Of a stretch of DNA of 49,934 nucleotides, positions 25,481 through 34,125 are shown piece by piece; the stretch's first letter is position 1; each line of letters begins with the position of its first letter. The DNA comes from Streptococcus sp. DD13 (lineage in GTDB: Bacteria > Bacillota > Bacilli > Lactobacillales > Streptococcaceae). Location of the stretch: contig NZ_KQ969506.1 of the NCBI RefSeq assembly GCF_001578875.1, positions 311,380-361,313 on the forward strand, in the 5' to 3' direction. Under the pieces are notes generated by a model. That model was not told the origin of the DNA. It did not search any database and was given only the letters and a program-made list of their open reading frames with translations. Both the position numbers and the translations under genes were made by a program.

Positions 25481-26551
25481 ATGAAGAAGAAAAATAAAAA
25501 AATCCTCTTATTCTCAACACTTACTCTTTCGATGGCCTCTTTGGCGATGATGAAGGTACAGGCTGACGAAGTAGAAATGAATTGGACGGCCCGCTCAGTG
25601 GACGAGATTAAAGCGGATATCCAAGAAAAGAACGAAGGCAAGGTCTATACTATTCGATACGGCGACACCTTAAGTACGATAGCAGAAGCACTTGGCATTG
25701 ACATGCAGGTCCTGGCCAACTTAAATGATGTGACCAATCTAGACTTGATCTATCCCGAAACAGTCTTGCGGACCAAAGTGGACGAAAAAGAGCAAGTTAC
25801 AGCGATTGAGGTTGAAACACCTCAGGCAAATGCTGAGCCAACAGTTGTTTCGGCTGATTTGGAAAAAAATGAGATTCAAGTAGGGGAGCAGACACATTCT
25901 GTTGAAGATCTAACCCAACCAATCGACAGCCAAGAGAAAGAAACTATCCAGGAAGAAATGGCCTCCTCCAAGGAAGCAGAAGGAACGCCATCAAATTCCT
26001 CCCAAAAGGAGGAAGATATTCAAGAGCATACGACGACACCAGCTGCTCAACAGTCATCGCAAGATCCAGTTCAGCAAACTAGCAGTCCAACGAACTCGAC
26101 ACCTTCCACCACAAACCAATCGAGCACGAGTGGGGGTGGCAGCAGGAGGTCCAATAACTTGTCTACTTCTGTCGAGGTTGCTTCCTTGTCGCTTACAAAT
26201 ACAGGCTCTAATGAAGGGCTTCAGCCACAGACAATTGCCTTTAAAAACGAAGTAGCTGCAGCATTTGGATTGAGCAATATAGGAGGATATCGAGCTGGCG
26301 ATCAAGACCATGGAAAAGGCCTGGCTCTTGATTTCATGGTGCCTACAAGCTCAGCTTTAGGAGATCAAATCGCCCAATACGCCATTCAACAAATGCAAAG
26401 CAAGGGAATTTCCTATATCATCTGGAAGCAGCGCTTTTATTCACCTTACCCAAGTATCTATGGACCAGCCAATACTTGGAATCCGATGCCAGATAGAGGA
26501 AGTATCACTGCCAATCATTATGACCATGTCCACGTTTCCTTGAACCCTTAG
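25481..26551 (+). CDS. Secreted LysM protein with putative LAS/M15-like peptidase domain
   Basis: Start ATG 25481 follows AAAAGGAT and gives 356 residues. Residues 1-29 form a signal peptide (ILLFSTLTLSMASLAMM, then VQADE). A LysM peptidoglycan-binding domain follows at about 55-99 (YTIRYGDTLSTIAEALGI). A long low-complexity linker rich in Ser, Thr, Gln and Glu spans about 105-235. The C-terminal domain (about 240-356) contains HGKGLALDFM and HYDHVHVSL, an HxxGxAxD plus HxH arrangement. This resembles zinc peptidases of the LAS/M15 group, although it may instead be a non-catalytic relative (ARB_07466-like). It likely acts on the cell wall during growth or division. The catalytic assignment is an inference from motif spacing. 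Confidence 0.8.
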   Translation: MKKKNKKILLFSTLTLSMASLAMMKVQADEVEMNWTARSVDEIKADIQEKNEGKVYTIRYGDTLSTIAEALGIDMQVLANLNDVTNLDLIYPETVLRTKVDEKEQVTAIEVETPQANAEPTVVSADLEKNEIQVGEQTHSVEDLTQPIDSQEKETIQEEMASSKEAEGTPSNSSQKEEDIQEHTTTPAAQQSSQDPVQQTSSPTNSTPSTTNQSSTSGGGSRRSNNLSTSVEVASLSLTNTGSNEGLQPQTIAFKNEVAAAFGLSNIGGYRAGDQDHGKGLALDFMVPTSSALGDQIAQYAIQQMQSKGISYIIWKQRFYSPYPSIYGPANTWNPMPDRGSITANHYDHVHVSLNP

Positions 26552-26587
26552 GAATAGAGCGATATCAAAATTACACTTCAAAGATTG

Positions 26588-26625
26588 TGTAATCGCTTGC
26601 AAAAAAATCGAAACTATGTCATAAT
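26588..26625 (+). promoter_or_regulatory. Promoter with overlapping cre box for a putative structured RNA
   Basis: TTGCAA (26597-26602), exactly 17 bases, then CATAAT (26620-26625) form a credible sigma-A promoter. TGTAATCGCTTGCA (26588-26601) matches 12 of 14 positions of TGNAARCGNWWWCA (13 of 14 of TGWAANCGNTNWCA) and overlaps the -35 box. A short inverted repeat ATTACAC/GTGTAAT (26570-26593) also overlaps it. Transcription would begin near 26632 and be repressed by CcpA. Confidence 0.55.
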
Positions 26626-26642
26626 GAAAGGGAAGAAAAGAG

Positions 26643-26726
26643 ATGCACAATAGAAAGGATGAAAAACGGAAACGATACTTTGTGCAGTTCTTGAAAGCAT
26701 CCCAATCAGCTTCAAATCGTTTCTGA
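26643..26726 (+). CDS. Possible 27-residue basic peptide
   Basis: An ORF starts about 11 bases after the predicted transcription start of the putative RNA, with GGAAGAAAAG before the ATG. The product starts MHNRKDEKRKRYF and ends ASNRF; it is strongly basic and has no signal or membrane segment. It could be a small protein, a leader peptide or chance. It is too short to judge by coding statistics. Confidence 0.2.
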   Translation: MHNRKDEKRKRYFVQFLKASQSASNRF

Positions 26727-27220
26727 TGAGCACGTGACATGAGAGCGATTTGCTAAGCAAGAGGTACCGCAAAGGAAAGGAGGAATATTTGATTCAAGAT
26801 CACTCTTCCTCTCTTTCAATCAAGAAATCATCCAGTAGGAACTACTAGCAAGTGGTAGTAGCAAGTTTTTAGACAGTAGCGGTTACATAATCGGGCTAAA
26901 CGTACGATAGCCATCTGAAAGACGAGAAATTTAGGTCCTATATCCTATATTTTTATGACTGAGCTTATGAAGTGTTTTCCACACTCATTTCAATTAGTAG
27001 GCTTCAGCTTCCAAAACCGATCATTCCATGCAAGTGATAAGATTCTGTATGGGAGGCTACTCTAAATCCCTATCACAAGTGAAAGTATTGTAGACCTTAT
27101 GGTTGAGAAAGAACTAGGTGTACGTTCGTCCCTTTAGGATGTCTGTTTATCCTAGCTTCCCCTTTACCAGAATGGGCAGGGGCCCGAAATACTGGTAAAT
27201 AGTTGCTTATAAAAGCAAGA

Positions 27221-27256
27221 GAAGACGCGATGAAGAGGATTCACCGCGTCTTTTTG
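27221..27256 (+). terminator. Strong plus-strand terminator of the putative RNA
   Basis: AAGACGCG (27222-27229) pairs with CGCGTCTT (27245-27252), with an inner TGAA/TTCA continuing the stem, followed by TTTTT (27251-27255). On the minus strand the stem is not followed by a T-run. It therefore terminates a plus-strand transcript and not uraA. Confidence 0.8.
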
Positions 27257-27283
27257 TTAGGTTGTAAGGCTGCTTGTTTTTTA

Positions 27284-28570
27284 TTAGCTTGCTTTCGTTT
27301 CTTTAGGAAGAAGCAAGTTTAGCAAGATTCCTGTAAGGGCTGAGAGAGCCGTACCAGATAGGGTTACAGGACCCAGTGGCAAAACAGCTCCACCGATTCC
27401 AAGGACCAACATGGCACTTGCGATGATGAGATTTCTGATTTGCCCAAAATCAACGTGTTCCTTGATGAGGACCTTCAAGCCATTGCTTGCAATGACACCG
27501 TAGAGCAGGATGGACATCCCACCGAGGACTGGCTTAGGGACAGTTTGGATAAGTGCTGTGAACTTGCCTAAAAAGCTCAAGAGAATGGCTATGATCGCAG
27601 CATTTCGAATCACAGAGACAGAAGCAATACGGGTCATAGCTACGACTCCAGTATTTTCTCCGTAGGTTGTATTGGCCGGACCACCAATAAAAGCGGAAAC
27701 GGCTGTTGCAATCCCATCCCCCATCAAGGTCCGGTCGAGACCAGGATTTTTCAGGAAAGGGCGGCCACAAATTTGGCTCAACACTGTATGATCACCGATA
27801 TGTTCTGAAATGGTTACGATCGCTATAGGTAAGATAGCAATTGTTTCTGGTCCGAAGTAGAGATCATACTGTTTGAAAACACCACCCGTACTAAAAGGAA
27901 GATAGAAGTTAGGAATTTCAAACCAGTTCGCATCAAGGACTGGTTGAAAGTCAACCAATCCGAACAAAAGAGCCGCGATATAGCCACCGATAATAGCAAA
28001 GAGAAAGGGGATGATTTTAAAGAGACCCGTTCCTTTGGTATTGACGACAGCGGCAATCAAAAACGTTACTAAAGCAACAGCAGGAGCCTTCCAACCACCA
28101 TCTGCCACTAGACCTGCATTGCTTACAGCTGAATTAGCAAGACCAAGACCAATGACAATAATCATAGGTCCGATTACAATCGGTGGAAGAAGGGCATCGA
28201 TCCACTTGGTTCCGATAAATTTGACGGAAAGAGCGACCAAAACATAAATCAAGCCAACAAGGACCACGCCAGTTTGAGCAGCTGAAACATCGCCGTTCAT
28301 TTCCTTCATGGCTAATGCCATGGCTGTAATAAAGGCAAAGGAGGAGCCTAGATAGACAGGGACGCGAAAACCTGTGCAAATCATGTAGATCAAGGTTCCA
28401 ATCCCAGAAGCAAATAAAGCAACAGAAACAGGCATTCCAAGTTGTAGCGGTACGAGAATAGTGGCTCCAAACATAGCAAAGACATGTTGGAAGCTCAGCA
28501 AGATCCCTTTACCAAAAGAAGGACTTTGATCCACGTCTAGGATCAAATCAGCAGATGTGTTCTTTTCCAA
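27284..28570 (-). CDS. uraA: Uracil permease (NCS2 / UraA-PyrP family)
   Basis: The 428-residue transporter is a proton-driven uracil importer with about 14 membrane segments. The family signatures are FQHVFAMFGATILVPL near the N-terminus, ISEHIGDHTVLSQICGRPFL in the substrate site, and FIGGPANTTYGENTGVVAMT. I place the start at a TTG (28570-28568) because AGAGAGG lies 7 bases upstream and the protein then begins (M)EKNTSADLILDVDQ. The upstream in-frame ATG at 28633 would translate the attenuator terminator. A PyrR-type site and attenuator precede it, so pyrimidine levels should control expression. The gene ends 28 bases from the convergent RNA terminator. Confidence 0.92.
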   Translation of the reverse strand: MEKNTSADLILDVDQSPSFGKGILLSFQHVFAMFGATILVPLQLGMPVSVALFASGIGTLIYMICTGFRVPVYLGSSFAFITAMALAMKEMNGDVSAAQTGVVLVGLIYVLVALSVKFIGTKWIDALLPPIVIGPMIIVIGLGLANSAVSNAGLVADGGWKAPAVALVTFLIAAVVNTKGTGLFKIIPFLFAIIGGYIAALLFGLVDFQPVLDANWFEIPNFYLPFSTGGVFKQYDLYFGPETIAILPIAIVTISEHIGDHTVLSQICGRPFLKNPGLDRTLMGDGIATAVSAFIGGPANTTYGENTGVVAMTRIASVSVIRNAAIIAILLSFLGKFTALIQTVPKPVLGGMSILLYGVIASNGLKVLIKEHVDFGQIRNLIIASAMLVLGIGGAVLPLGPVTLSGTALSALTGILLNLLLPKETKAS

Positions 28571-28593
28571 TTTTAAACCTCTCTTTTGGGCAC

Positions 28594-28673
28594 AAAAAAA
28601 GCCCCTTTTTTTAGCGGCAAAAGTTTGCAACAAAAAGCCTGTGAATGACTCGTCTTTCTCATCTCACGGGATG
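28594..28673 (-). promoter_or_regulatory. PyrR-dependent attenuator leader of uraA
   Basis: On the minus strand, CATC-CCGTGA-GATG (28673-28660) forms a hairpin whose hexaloop fits the PyrR-binding consensus CNGNGA. Downstream, GCCGCT/AGGGGC with a TTTTTTT run (about 28617-28594) forms a terminator just before the Shine-Dalgarno. PyrR bound to UMP would favour termination. A promoter TTTACG-17-TATACT lies at 28725-28697 on the same strand. The mechanism is established for pyrimidine genes of Gram-positive bacteria; its use here is inferred from sequence. Confidence 0.7.
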
Positions 28674-28887
28674 AATTTAAAAACTCTTGCATCAGTAGTA
28701 TATCAAAATTAGTTTCACACGTAAAGCAAAGGATTTGTCAATGACCTCCTCAACCTTTAAGCGTGTATCGGAAGGGTAAGAAGTCTACATGAATATACTG
28801 TCAATCGGTCTAGACGCCATAGCTAGAGTTTATAGTGAGTTATAGTTTATAAGATTGAATAGAGAGGAAAATTGATTTAAAATGAGA

Positions 28888-28916
28888 TTGATTTTCGGAG
28901 GAACATATTTTATAAT
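28888..28916 (+). promoter_or_regulatory. Promoter of the T-box leader and trpB
   Basis: TTGATT (28888-28893), a 17-base spacer and TATAAT (28911-28916) make a strong sigma-A promoter; transcription would start near 28922. The 28726-28887 stretch upstream holds nothing else I can support. Confidence 0.75.
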
Positions 28917-28921
28917 GGATT

Positions 28922-29175
28922 TATCAGAAGAAGTACTTCTAGTAATGTCTTCAGGGAGCTGTCGGTTATTGTGAGACAGTGGCAATGCTTTTAGGAAATG
29001 GGCTGATAGTAGTTTGGAGCAAATACATAAGCTTCCGGTTGGCACCCCTTACCGTGCATCCTGTTGATAGACAGGGATGAGTGGATTCTGTTGTGAAGGA
29101 TCCAACGAGGTGGTACCGTGTTATGACTTTGTGATTAGCGCCCTCGCGTAGATTTTCTATGCGTGGGCTTTTTCA
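28922..29175 (+). promoter_or_regulatory. T-box riboswitch (tRNA-Trp type) upstream of trpB
   Basis: The leader has the T-box sequence AACGAGGTGGTACCGTG (29104-29120) and a terminator made by GCCCTCGCGTAGA and CTATGCGTGGGC with a TTTTT tail (29139-29175). The distal stem I motif CAGGGAGCTGTCGG...GTGAGACAGTGG lies about 28951-28984. A candidate specifier codon TGG (Trp), followed by A, is at 29015-29017. Uncharged tRNA-Trp would pair with TGG and the T-box bulge and allow read-through into trpB. The T-box and terminator are clear; the specifier choice is less certain. Confidence 0.88.
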
Positions 29176-29210
29176 TTCGCTTAAAGCTGATTGGGGAAAG
29201 GAGACAGCAT

Positions 29211-30395
29211 ATGGCAGAGCAAAAAGGATATTTTGGACAATTTGGTGGGTCGTTTGTACCAGAACCAATTCAAGAATTATTAGATGAGTTAGAAAGAACG
29301 TTTGAAAGGTATAAAGAGGATCCGGAGTTTTTGGCCGAGTACCATCATTATCTAAAGGATTATTCTGGTCGAGAAACTCCATTGTATTTTGCAGAAAGTT
29401 TGACGGATCACCTTGGTGGAGCCAAGATTTATCTTAAACGAGAAGATTTGAATCACTTAGGGTCTCATAAGCTGAATAATGTATTAGGTCAAATCCTGCT
29501 TGCAAAACGGATGGGGAAAACCCGTGTCCTGGCAGAAACAGGCGCTGGCCAGCATGGAGTGGCTACCGCAGCTGCAGCTGCCAAGTTTGGGATGGCCTGT
29601 GACATCTATATGGGGGCGGAGGATGTCGAACGCCAACGCTTGAATGTCTTTCGGATGGAAATGATGGGAGCGACTGTCCATGCGGTTCAAACAGGGACCA
29701 AGACCCTTAAAGATGCTGTGGATGCAGCTTTTGGCGCTTGGATGTCAGACTTGGATGCTTTTTATGTCCTGGGTTCAGCAGTTGGACCTCATCCCTATCC
29801 GACCATTGTCCATGAATTCCAAAAAGTCATTTCCGTTGAGTCACGTAGACAAATCCTGGAAAAAGAAGGGCGTCTCCCAGATGCTGTCATTGCCTGTGTA
29901 GGTGGAGGGTCCAATGCGATTGGTGCTTTCTCTGAGTATGTAAAGGATCCTCAAGTTCAGTTAATTGGTGTGGAGGCAGCTGGAAAAGGACTTGATACAG
30001 ATTTACATGCTGCTACGATGACGAAAGGAACGATTGGGGTTGTCGATGGCATGAAGACTTTTGCCGTCTTCCAAGAGGATGGACAAGTCGCACCTGTCTA
30101 CTCGATCTCTGCTGGTTTAGACTACCCTGGTGTCGGTCCAGAGCATGCTTTCTTTAAGGAAAATGGACGGGTGACCTATCTTGCTGCGACGGATGATGAA
30201 GCAGTAGAGGCCCTCTTGCTCTTAAGTAAGACAGAAGGGATCATTCCAGCAATCGAGAGTTCCCATGCACTAGCCCAAGCTATTAAACTAGCTCCAACCT
30301 TAGAAAAAGATAAGATCCTCATCGTAAACCTATCTGGACGTGGCGATAAGGATGTGGCTTCCATTGCTGCTTATTTAGAAAATAGGGGTGAATAA
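29211..30395 (+). CDS. trpB: Tryptophan synthase beta chain, standing alone
   Basis: Start ATG 29211 follows GGAAAGGAG; the in-frame ATG at 29163 lies within the leader terminator. The 394-residue PLP enzyme makes tryptophan from indole and serine. Lys87 in [13 protein letters not shown] forms the Schiff base, [11 protein letters not shown] and [10 protein letters not shown] bind the cofactor, and GGSFVPEP at the start marks the TrpB1 type. There is no trpA, trpC or other trp gene around it: the flanks are a uracil permease and a PfkB kinase. It may serve indole salvage, or pair with TrpA encoded elsewhere. Control is by the T-box leader. Confidence 0.96.
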   Translation: MAEQKGYFGQFGGSFVPEPIQELLDELERTFERYKEDPEFLAEYHHYLKDYSGRETPLYFAESLTDHLGGAKIYLKREDLNHLGSHKLNNVLGQILLAKRMGKTRVLAETGAGQHGVATAAAAAKFGMACDIYMGAEDVERQRLNVFRMEMMGATVHAVQTGTKTLKDAVDAAFGAWMSDLDAFYVLGSAVGPHPYPTIVHEFQKVISVESRRQILEKEGRLPDAVIACVGGGSNAIGAFSEYVKDPQVQLIGVEAAGKGLDTDLHAATMTKGTIGVVDGMKTFAVFQEDGQVAPVYSISAGLDYPGVGPEHAFFKENGRVTYLAATDDEAVEALLLLSKTEGIIPAIESSHALAQAIKLAPTLEKDKILIVNLSGRGDKDVASIAAYLENRGE

Positions 30396-30399
30396 ACGA

Positions 30400-30436
30400 A
30401 AAAAACAGGATTTCTAAACGGAACTCCTGTTTTTTC
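30400..30436 (+). terminator. Terminator after trpB
   Basis: AAAAAACAGGA and TCCTGTTTTTT pair around a 14-base loop, right after the trpB stop. An extended -10 promoter (TTGGTATAAT, 30554-30563) for the next gene follows about 120 bases later. Confidence 0.85.
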
Positions 30437-30594
30437 CCGTTTATGGATAAGAATCAGCAAGGCAGTAGTTGGACTTGAAGGACGGATAGTGGCCTTTATT
30501 TATCTCATGATAAGTGAAGTCAGGAATGAATCGAAACCAGATACTCCTATTTTTTGGTATAATAGAAAATGAAATCTGTAGAAAAGAGAATATT

Positions 30595-31518
30595 ATGAAG
30601 CGAAGTTTGGTCATTGGTTCGACTGTCTGTGACGTCATGATTTATCTGGATCGTCTCCCAAGTCGGGAAGGCGATGCTCACCTAGATCATCAACTGTGGT
30701 CTTTAGGAGGATGTGCCTTTAATGTTGTCAATATCCTGCATCATCTAACTGGAGAATACGAATTTCTTTCACCTCTTGGTCAAGGTGTCTATGGAAAGTA
30801 TGTCCAAAGCGAGCTGGAAAAGCTTGGAATCAAGAGTCGTATCCAGTTAGAGGGGAATAATGGCTGTTGCTACTGCTTTATCGAGTCGGATGGAGAAAGG
30901 ACCTTTTTATCTGACCATGGCGTCGAGTATACCTTTCAATCGTCTTGGATAGATGAGCTGGTAGACGAGACCTTTTCTTATATTTATGTGTGCGGATTGG
31001 AAGTTGAGGAGCCGACAGGACTCGAATTGGTTCAAGCAGTTGGGCGTCTACAGGGACAAGTTATTTTTGCGCCAGGACCACGGGGCCTCTTCATTCCACA
31101 GGATCGTTTACTAGCGATTTATGACCTCCATCCTATTTTGCATGTGAATGAAGCAGAAGCTCTTTCTTTTTCCAATGAATCTTCTGTGAAAGAAGCGGCT
31201 AAAAGCCTGTTTGCTCAGACAGGTCAGTTGGTTATCGTGACCTTAGGTGAAAAGGGAGCCCTTGCTTATGATGGAAACTGGTACCATGCTCCTGGGTATC
31301 CTGCTCAAATCGCTGATACAGTGGGCGCTGGCGATAGCCATGTGGGAGCCTTCCTAGCAGCTAGGCAGTCTGATTTAGAGATAGCAGACGCCCTTGACTT
31401 CGCCAACCGAGTGTCTAGCCAAATTGTAGCTACAAAGGGGGTCCACCTGAAAAAGGAGCAATATTCATCCTTACGACAAGAGTTACGCCAAATCAGACAA
31501 GAGAAGGCTCCCCAGTAG
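30595..31518 (+). CDS. PfkB-family carbohydrate/nucleoside kinase
   Basis: The 307-residue kinase starts at ATG 30595, about 30 bases after an extended -10 (TGGTATAAT). The upstream in-frame ATGs lie before the promoter. The N-terminal signature SLGGCAFNVVNILHHL is the PfkB substrate-binding glycine motif. DTVGAGDSHVGAFLA (about 241-255) is the PfkB C-terminal signature with catalytic Asp in GAGDS. The substrate is unclear: ribokinase, pseudouridine kinase and fructokinase-like members share these motifs. It stands alone between trpB and a convergent DUF1846 gene, so context gives no clue. The Shine-Dalgarno is weak (AAAAGAGAA). Confidence 0.85.
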   Translation: MKRSLVIGSTVCDVMIYLDRLPSREGDAHLDHQLWSLGGCAFNVVNILHHLTGEYEFLSPLGQGVYGKYVQSELEKLGIKSRIQLEGNNGCCYCFIESDGERTFLSDHGVEYTFQSSWIDELVDETFSYIYVCGLEVEEPTGLELVQAVGRLQGQVIFAPGPRGLFIPQDRLLAIYDLHPILHVNEAEALSFSNESSVKEAAKSLFAQTGQLVIVTLGEKGALAYDGNWYHAPGYPAQIADTVGAGDSHVGAFLAARQSDLEIADALDFANRVSSQIVATKGVHLKKEQYSSLRQELRQIRQEKAPQ

Positions 31519-31713
31519 ACAGAATTATTTTTGGAATTTCCTTTTCTAGCCTTCATCATATCGTCGTTCACGCATGGACCAATCTTTTGATGGCATGTGG
31601 CTACAGATAGATGTTGCAGAATAAGCCCTTTCAAGTGAAGAAGGAAATTCTCCGTTTGATCTCTATTCTGGATAAGAAAAAGGGGAAGAATCTTATCAGA
31701 GGTAAGAAACAGA

Positions 31714-31746
31714 AAACCACGAAGTTCCTGGAAGCTTCGTGGTTTC
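31714..31746. terminator. Bidirectional terminator between pfkB-like and DUF1846 genes
   Basis: AAACCACGAAG (31714-31724) and CTTCGTGGTTT (31734-31744) form a perfect 11-bp stem, with modest T-rich flanks on both strands. The 31519-31713 stretch before it shows no gene I can support. Confidence 0.75.
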
Positions 31747-31776
31747 ATTGTGTTTGTTTAGTTTTTGTTTGAAGAT

Positions 31777-33261
31777 TTAGCGGCGATAGAGTTTTTCTTG
31801 CTCATATACTGGATCAAAGGTGACATGGATCCCGAGCTTGCGAAGGACATTTTTATCCTCTTCAGGAAGGGTCACTGTGGAGTGTACCTCGCTTCCTTTC
31901 AAGGAGCTGAGTTGGTCCATGGCTTTTTGGGCCTGCTCATTGTCCATGGCAGTAATCGCTAACGCTATCAAGATTTCATTGGAATGGAGTCGAGGATTAT
32001 GGCTTCCTAAGTGGTGAATTTTTAAGGATTGAATCGGTTTTACATAATCTGGACTAATAAGGTGGGTTTCCTTATCAATGTGTGCGAGTTGCTTAATCGC
32101 GTTGATCAGAACAGCAGCGGTTGGTCCAAACAAATCAGAGGTTTTTCCGGTGACAATTTCACCAGAAGGCAATTCCAAGGCTAAAGCAGGATGACCGGTC
32201 TCCTCTTCTTTCGTCCGGGCCTTGACGGTCACCTTCCGGTCTAGGGGGTGAACCCCGATGGAGTTCATGAGGAGTTCAATCTTTTTGACGGCCGACTCAG
32301 AAACTTTTTCAGCCTTAAAATCCACGAGAGTCTGATAGTAGCGACGGATGATTTCTTGTTTGGATGCCTCACGTGCAGCTTCATCATCTACAATGGAGAA
32401 GCCCACCATGTTGACTCCCATATCAGTCGGGGATTGATAGGGGGAGCTTCCTAAAATCCGTTCGAACATGGATTTGAGAACTGGAAAGATCTCAATATCT
32501 CGGTTGTAATTAACGGTCGTTTGGCCGTACGTTTCTAGGTGGAAAGAATCAATCATATTGACATCATCTAGGTCAGCAGTTGCTGCCTCATAGGCCAGAT
32601 TGACAGGATGGTGGAGCGGAAGATTCCATACAGGGAAGGTTTCAAATTTAGCATATCCAGACTTGATTCCATTTAATTGATCATGGTACATATTGGACAT
32701 ACACGTGGCAAGTTTTCCAGATCCAGGTCCAGGTGCTGTCACAACGATCAGATTTCGGCTAGTCTGGATATAATCGTTTTTGCCCATGCCTTCTGGAGAG
32801 ATAATATGATCGATATCTGTCGGATATCCTTTGATTGGATAGTGGAAGTAGGCCGTAATGCCGTTTTTTTCCAGTTGGAATCGAAACAAATCAGCAGCTG
32901 GTTGATTGGCATACTGGGTAATCACGACAGATCCAACATAGATTCCAAGCTCTTTAAAGGTATCAATCAGTCGGAGCACTTCCTGGTCATAGGAAATTCC
33001 CAAATCGCCACGCGCTTTTGACTGCTCGATATTGCTGGCATTGATAGCAATGACGATTTCAACTTCTTCTTTCATTTCTTGAAGCAGCTTGATCTTATTA
33101 TCCGGTTCATAACCAGGAAGGACTCGCGCAGCATGGAAGTCTTCCAGCATCTTTCCACCAAATTCTAGATAAAGCTTTCCGTCAAACTGATTAATCCGTT
33201 CCCGTAAGTGGTCTCTTTGGAGTGTTAAGTATTGATTTGAATCAAATGCAAGTTTTTTCAT
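31777..33261 (-). CDS. DUF1846 (UPF0371) family protein
   Basis: ATG 33261 with AGAGGT upstream is chosen over 33282 and gives 494 residues, the usual length of this conserved family in streptococci. It is a cytoplasmic protein with a Rossmann-like N-terminal part: [20 protein letters not shown] near residues 30-50 and [20 protein letters not shown] about 210. Structural-genomics work on relatives suggests nucleotide or phosphosugar binding, but no reaction is established to my knowledge. It is monocistronic. A TATAAT (33288-33283, minus strand) lies before it. I give no enzymatic call. Confidence 0.9.
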   Translation of the reverse strand: MKKLAFDSNQYLTLQRDHLRERINQFDGKLYLEFGGKMLEDFHAARVLPGYEPDNKIKLLQEMKEEVEIVIAINASNIEQSKARGDLGISYDQEVLRLIDTFKELGIYVGSVVITQYANQPAADLFRFQLEKNGITAYFHYPIKGYPTDIDHIISPEGMGKNDYIQTSRNLIVVTAPGPGSGKLATCMSNMYHDQLNGIKSGYAKFETFPVWNLPLHHPVNLAYEAATADLDDVNMIDSFHLETYGQTTVNYNRDIEIFPVLKSMFERILGSSPYQSPTDMGVNMVGFSIVDDEAAREASKQEIIRRYYQTLVDFKAEKVSESAVKKIELLMNSIGVHPLDRKVTVKARTKEEETGHPALALELPSGEIVTGKTSDLFGPTAAVLINAIKQLAHIDKETHLISPDYVKPIQSLKIHHLGSHNPRLHSNEILIALAITAMDNEQAQKAMDQLSSLKGSEVHSTVTLPEEDKNVLRKLGIHVTFDPVYEQEKLYRR

Positions 33262-33359
33262 TATTTTGTACCTCTGGACCAAATTATATCAAAAAAATAG
33301 TGGTCTAGGATAGCAAAAGTCCATTTTCTAGAAAATAGGTCAGATAACTCTAGATATCC

Positions 33360-33388
33360 TTGCAAAGATTTTCAAGGGATGCTATGAT
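33360..33388 (+). promoter_or_regulatory. Promoter of the thioesterase gene
   Basis: TTGCAA (33360-33365), a 17-base spacer and TATGAT (33383-33388) precede the thioesterase start by 36 bases. It is divergent from the DUF1846 promoter. Confidence 0.6.
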
Positions 33389-33424
33389 GATAGTAGATTC
33401 TAGAGAAAAGAAGGCACTTTCCTT

Positions 33425-33835
33425 ATGAAAGATTATTTGCATCAAGTACAATATTACGAAACGGATGGCATGCGGATTGCCCATCATTCCAATTATATTC
33501 GCTGGATGGAAGAAGCACGGATTGATTTTTTTCAGCAAATTGGCTGGGCCTATGATCGCTTAGAAGATACAGGAGTCTTTTGTCCGATTGTATCGGTGGA
33601 GGCCAGATATCTTGGGATGACCAAGTTTTCTGATTGGGTCAAAATTCAAGTCCGCTGTACAAAGCTATCGAGTGTGCGCATCACCTTAGATTATGAGATG
33701 CGAACCGTCACAGATGAATTGGTCTTTCGTGGACGGACTGAAAATACCTTTTTACGTCAAGACCGGACCTTTATCCGCTTAAAGAGTGATTTACCGGAGC
33801 TTTATCAGGCTCTAGAAGCTATTTTAGTAGACTAG
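33425..33835 (+). CDS. Hotdog-fold acyl-CoA thioesterase (YbgC/4HBT type)
   Basis: The 136-residue protein belongs to the 4-hydroxybenzoyl-CoA thioesterase superfamily. The signature YYETDGMRIAHHSNYIRWME spans about 10-29; the usual catalytic aspartate of the YxDTDxxGxVxHxxY pattern is kept in ETDG. The rest is the single hotdog beta-sheet. Members hydrolyse acyl-CoA or acyl-ACP thioesters; the actual substrate is unknown. It is a single-gene unit with its own promoter and terminator, so no pathway is implied by neighbours. GAAGGC is the nearest Shine-Dalgarno candidate. Confidence 0.87.
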   Translation: MKDYLHQVQYYETDGMRIAHHSNYIRWMEEARIDFFQQIGWAYDRLEDTGVFCPIVSVEARYLGMTKFSDWVKIQVRCTKLSSVRITLDYEMRTVTDELVFRGRTENTFLRQDRTFIRLKSDLPELYQALEAILVD

Positions 33836-33874
33836 TCCGTCGATTGGTTCATCAAAAAACTTTTTCAATCGTTG

Positions 33875-33919
33875 TAAATGCCTGTCGTAGAATGCTTTTA
33901 TTCTATCGCAGGCATTTTT
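33875..33919 (+). terminator. Terminator after the thioesterase gene
   Basis: AAATGCCTG (33876-33884) and CAGGCATTT (33909-33917), with inner TAGAAT/ATTCTA pairing, are followed by a T-run. The next 206 bases to pulA show nothing I can support. Confidence 0.85.
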
Positions 33920-34125
33920 GACATATTTCTAACTTAGATTTTTCAGAAAAGGCTCCTTGCGTCAATTTAATCAGGAATCGAAAGGAGTTGTGCTCCATTT
34001 ACCAGACGGGACTAGGAAAGAAGATATCGTGTATATTTAGCAAGAAATGAAAAGAACTATTCGAACACGCGACCGTAGGGATTCCCCCTCTTCACATGGT
34101 TGACATGTCTGAATAGTCATTTTCG

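Larger units (their letters stand above)
26632..27256 (+). ncRNA. Putative large structured noncoding RNA, about 600 nt
   Basis: This interval has a promoter at one end and a strong terminator at the other, but all six frames are cut by stops and hold nothing longer than a 27-codon ORF. Hairpins visible by eye, in order, are GGCTA/TAGCC (26894-26912), AGTGT/ACACT (26971-26985), GTGATA+GGGA/TCCC+TATCAC (27034-27076), TAGGAT/ATCCTA (27135-27154), TTTACCAG+GGGC/GCCC+CTGGTAAA (27163-27199), TTGCTT/AAGCAA (27203-27218) and the terminator stem. It lacks hallmarks of RNase P RNA, tmRNA or a T-box leader. The minus-strand gene beyond it rules out a cis leader role downstream. It could instead be an unusually long 3' region of the LysM transcript or decayed sequence. 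I cannot assign a family. Confidence 0.4.

Noticed and set aside
26441..26740. Minus-strand 99-codon ORF overlapping the end of the LysM gene
   Set aside because: It has no ribosome site, overlaps a clear gene and the cre/promoter, and its product has no recognisable features.
26763..26770. GGTACCGC inside the putative RNA, resembling a T-box core
   Set aside because: No stem I motif, no specifier loop and no terminator directly after it, and no plus-strand gene follows; the match is only eight bases.
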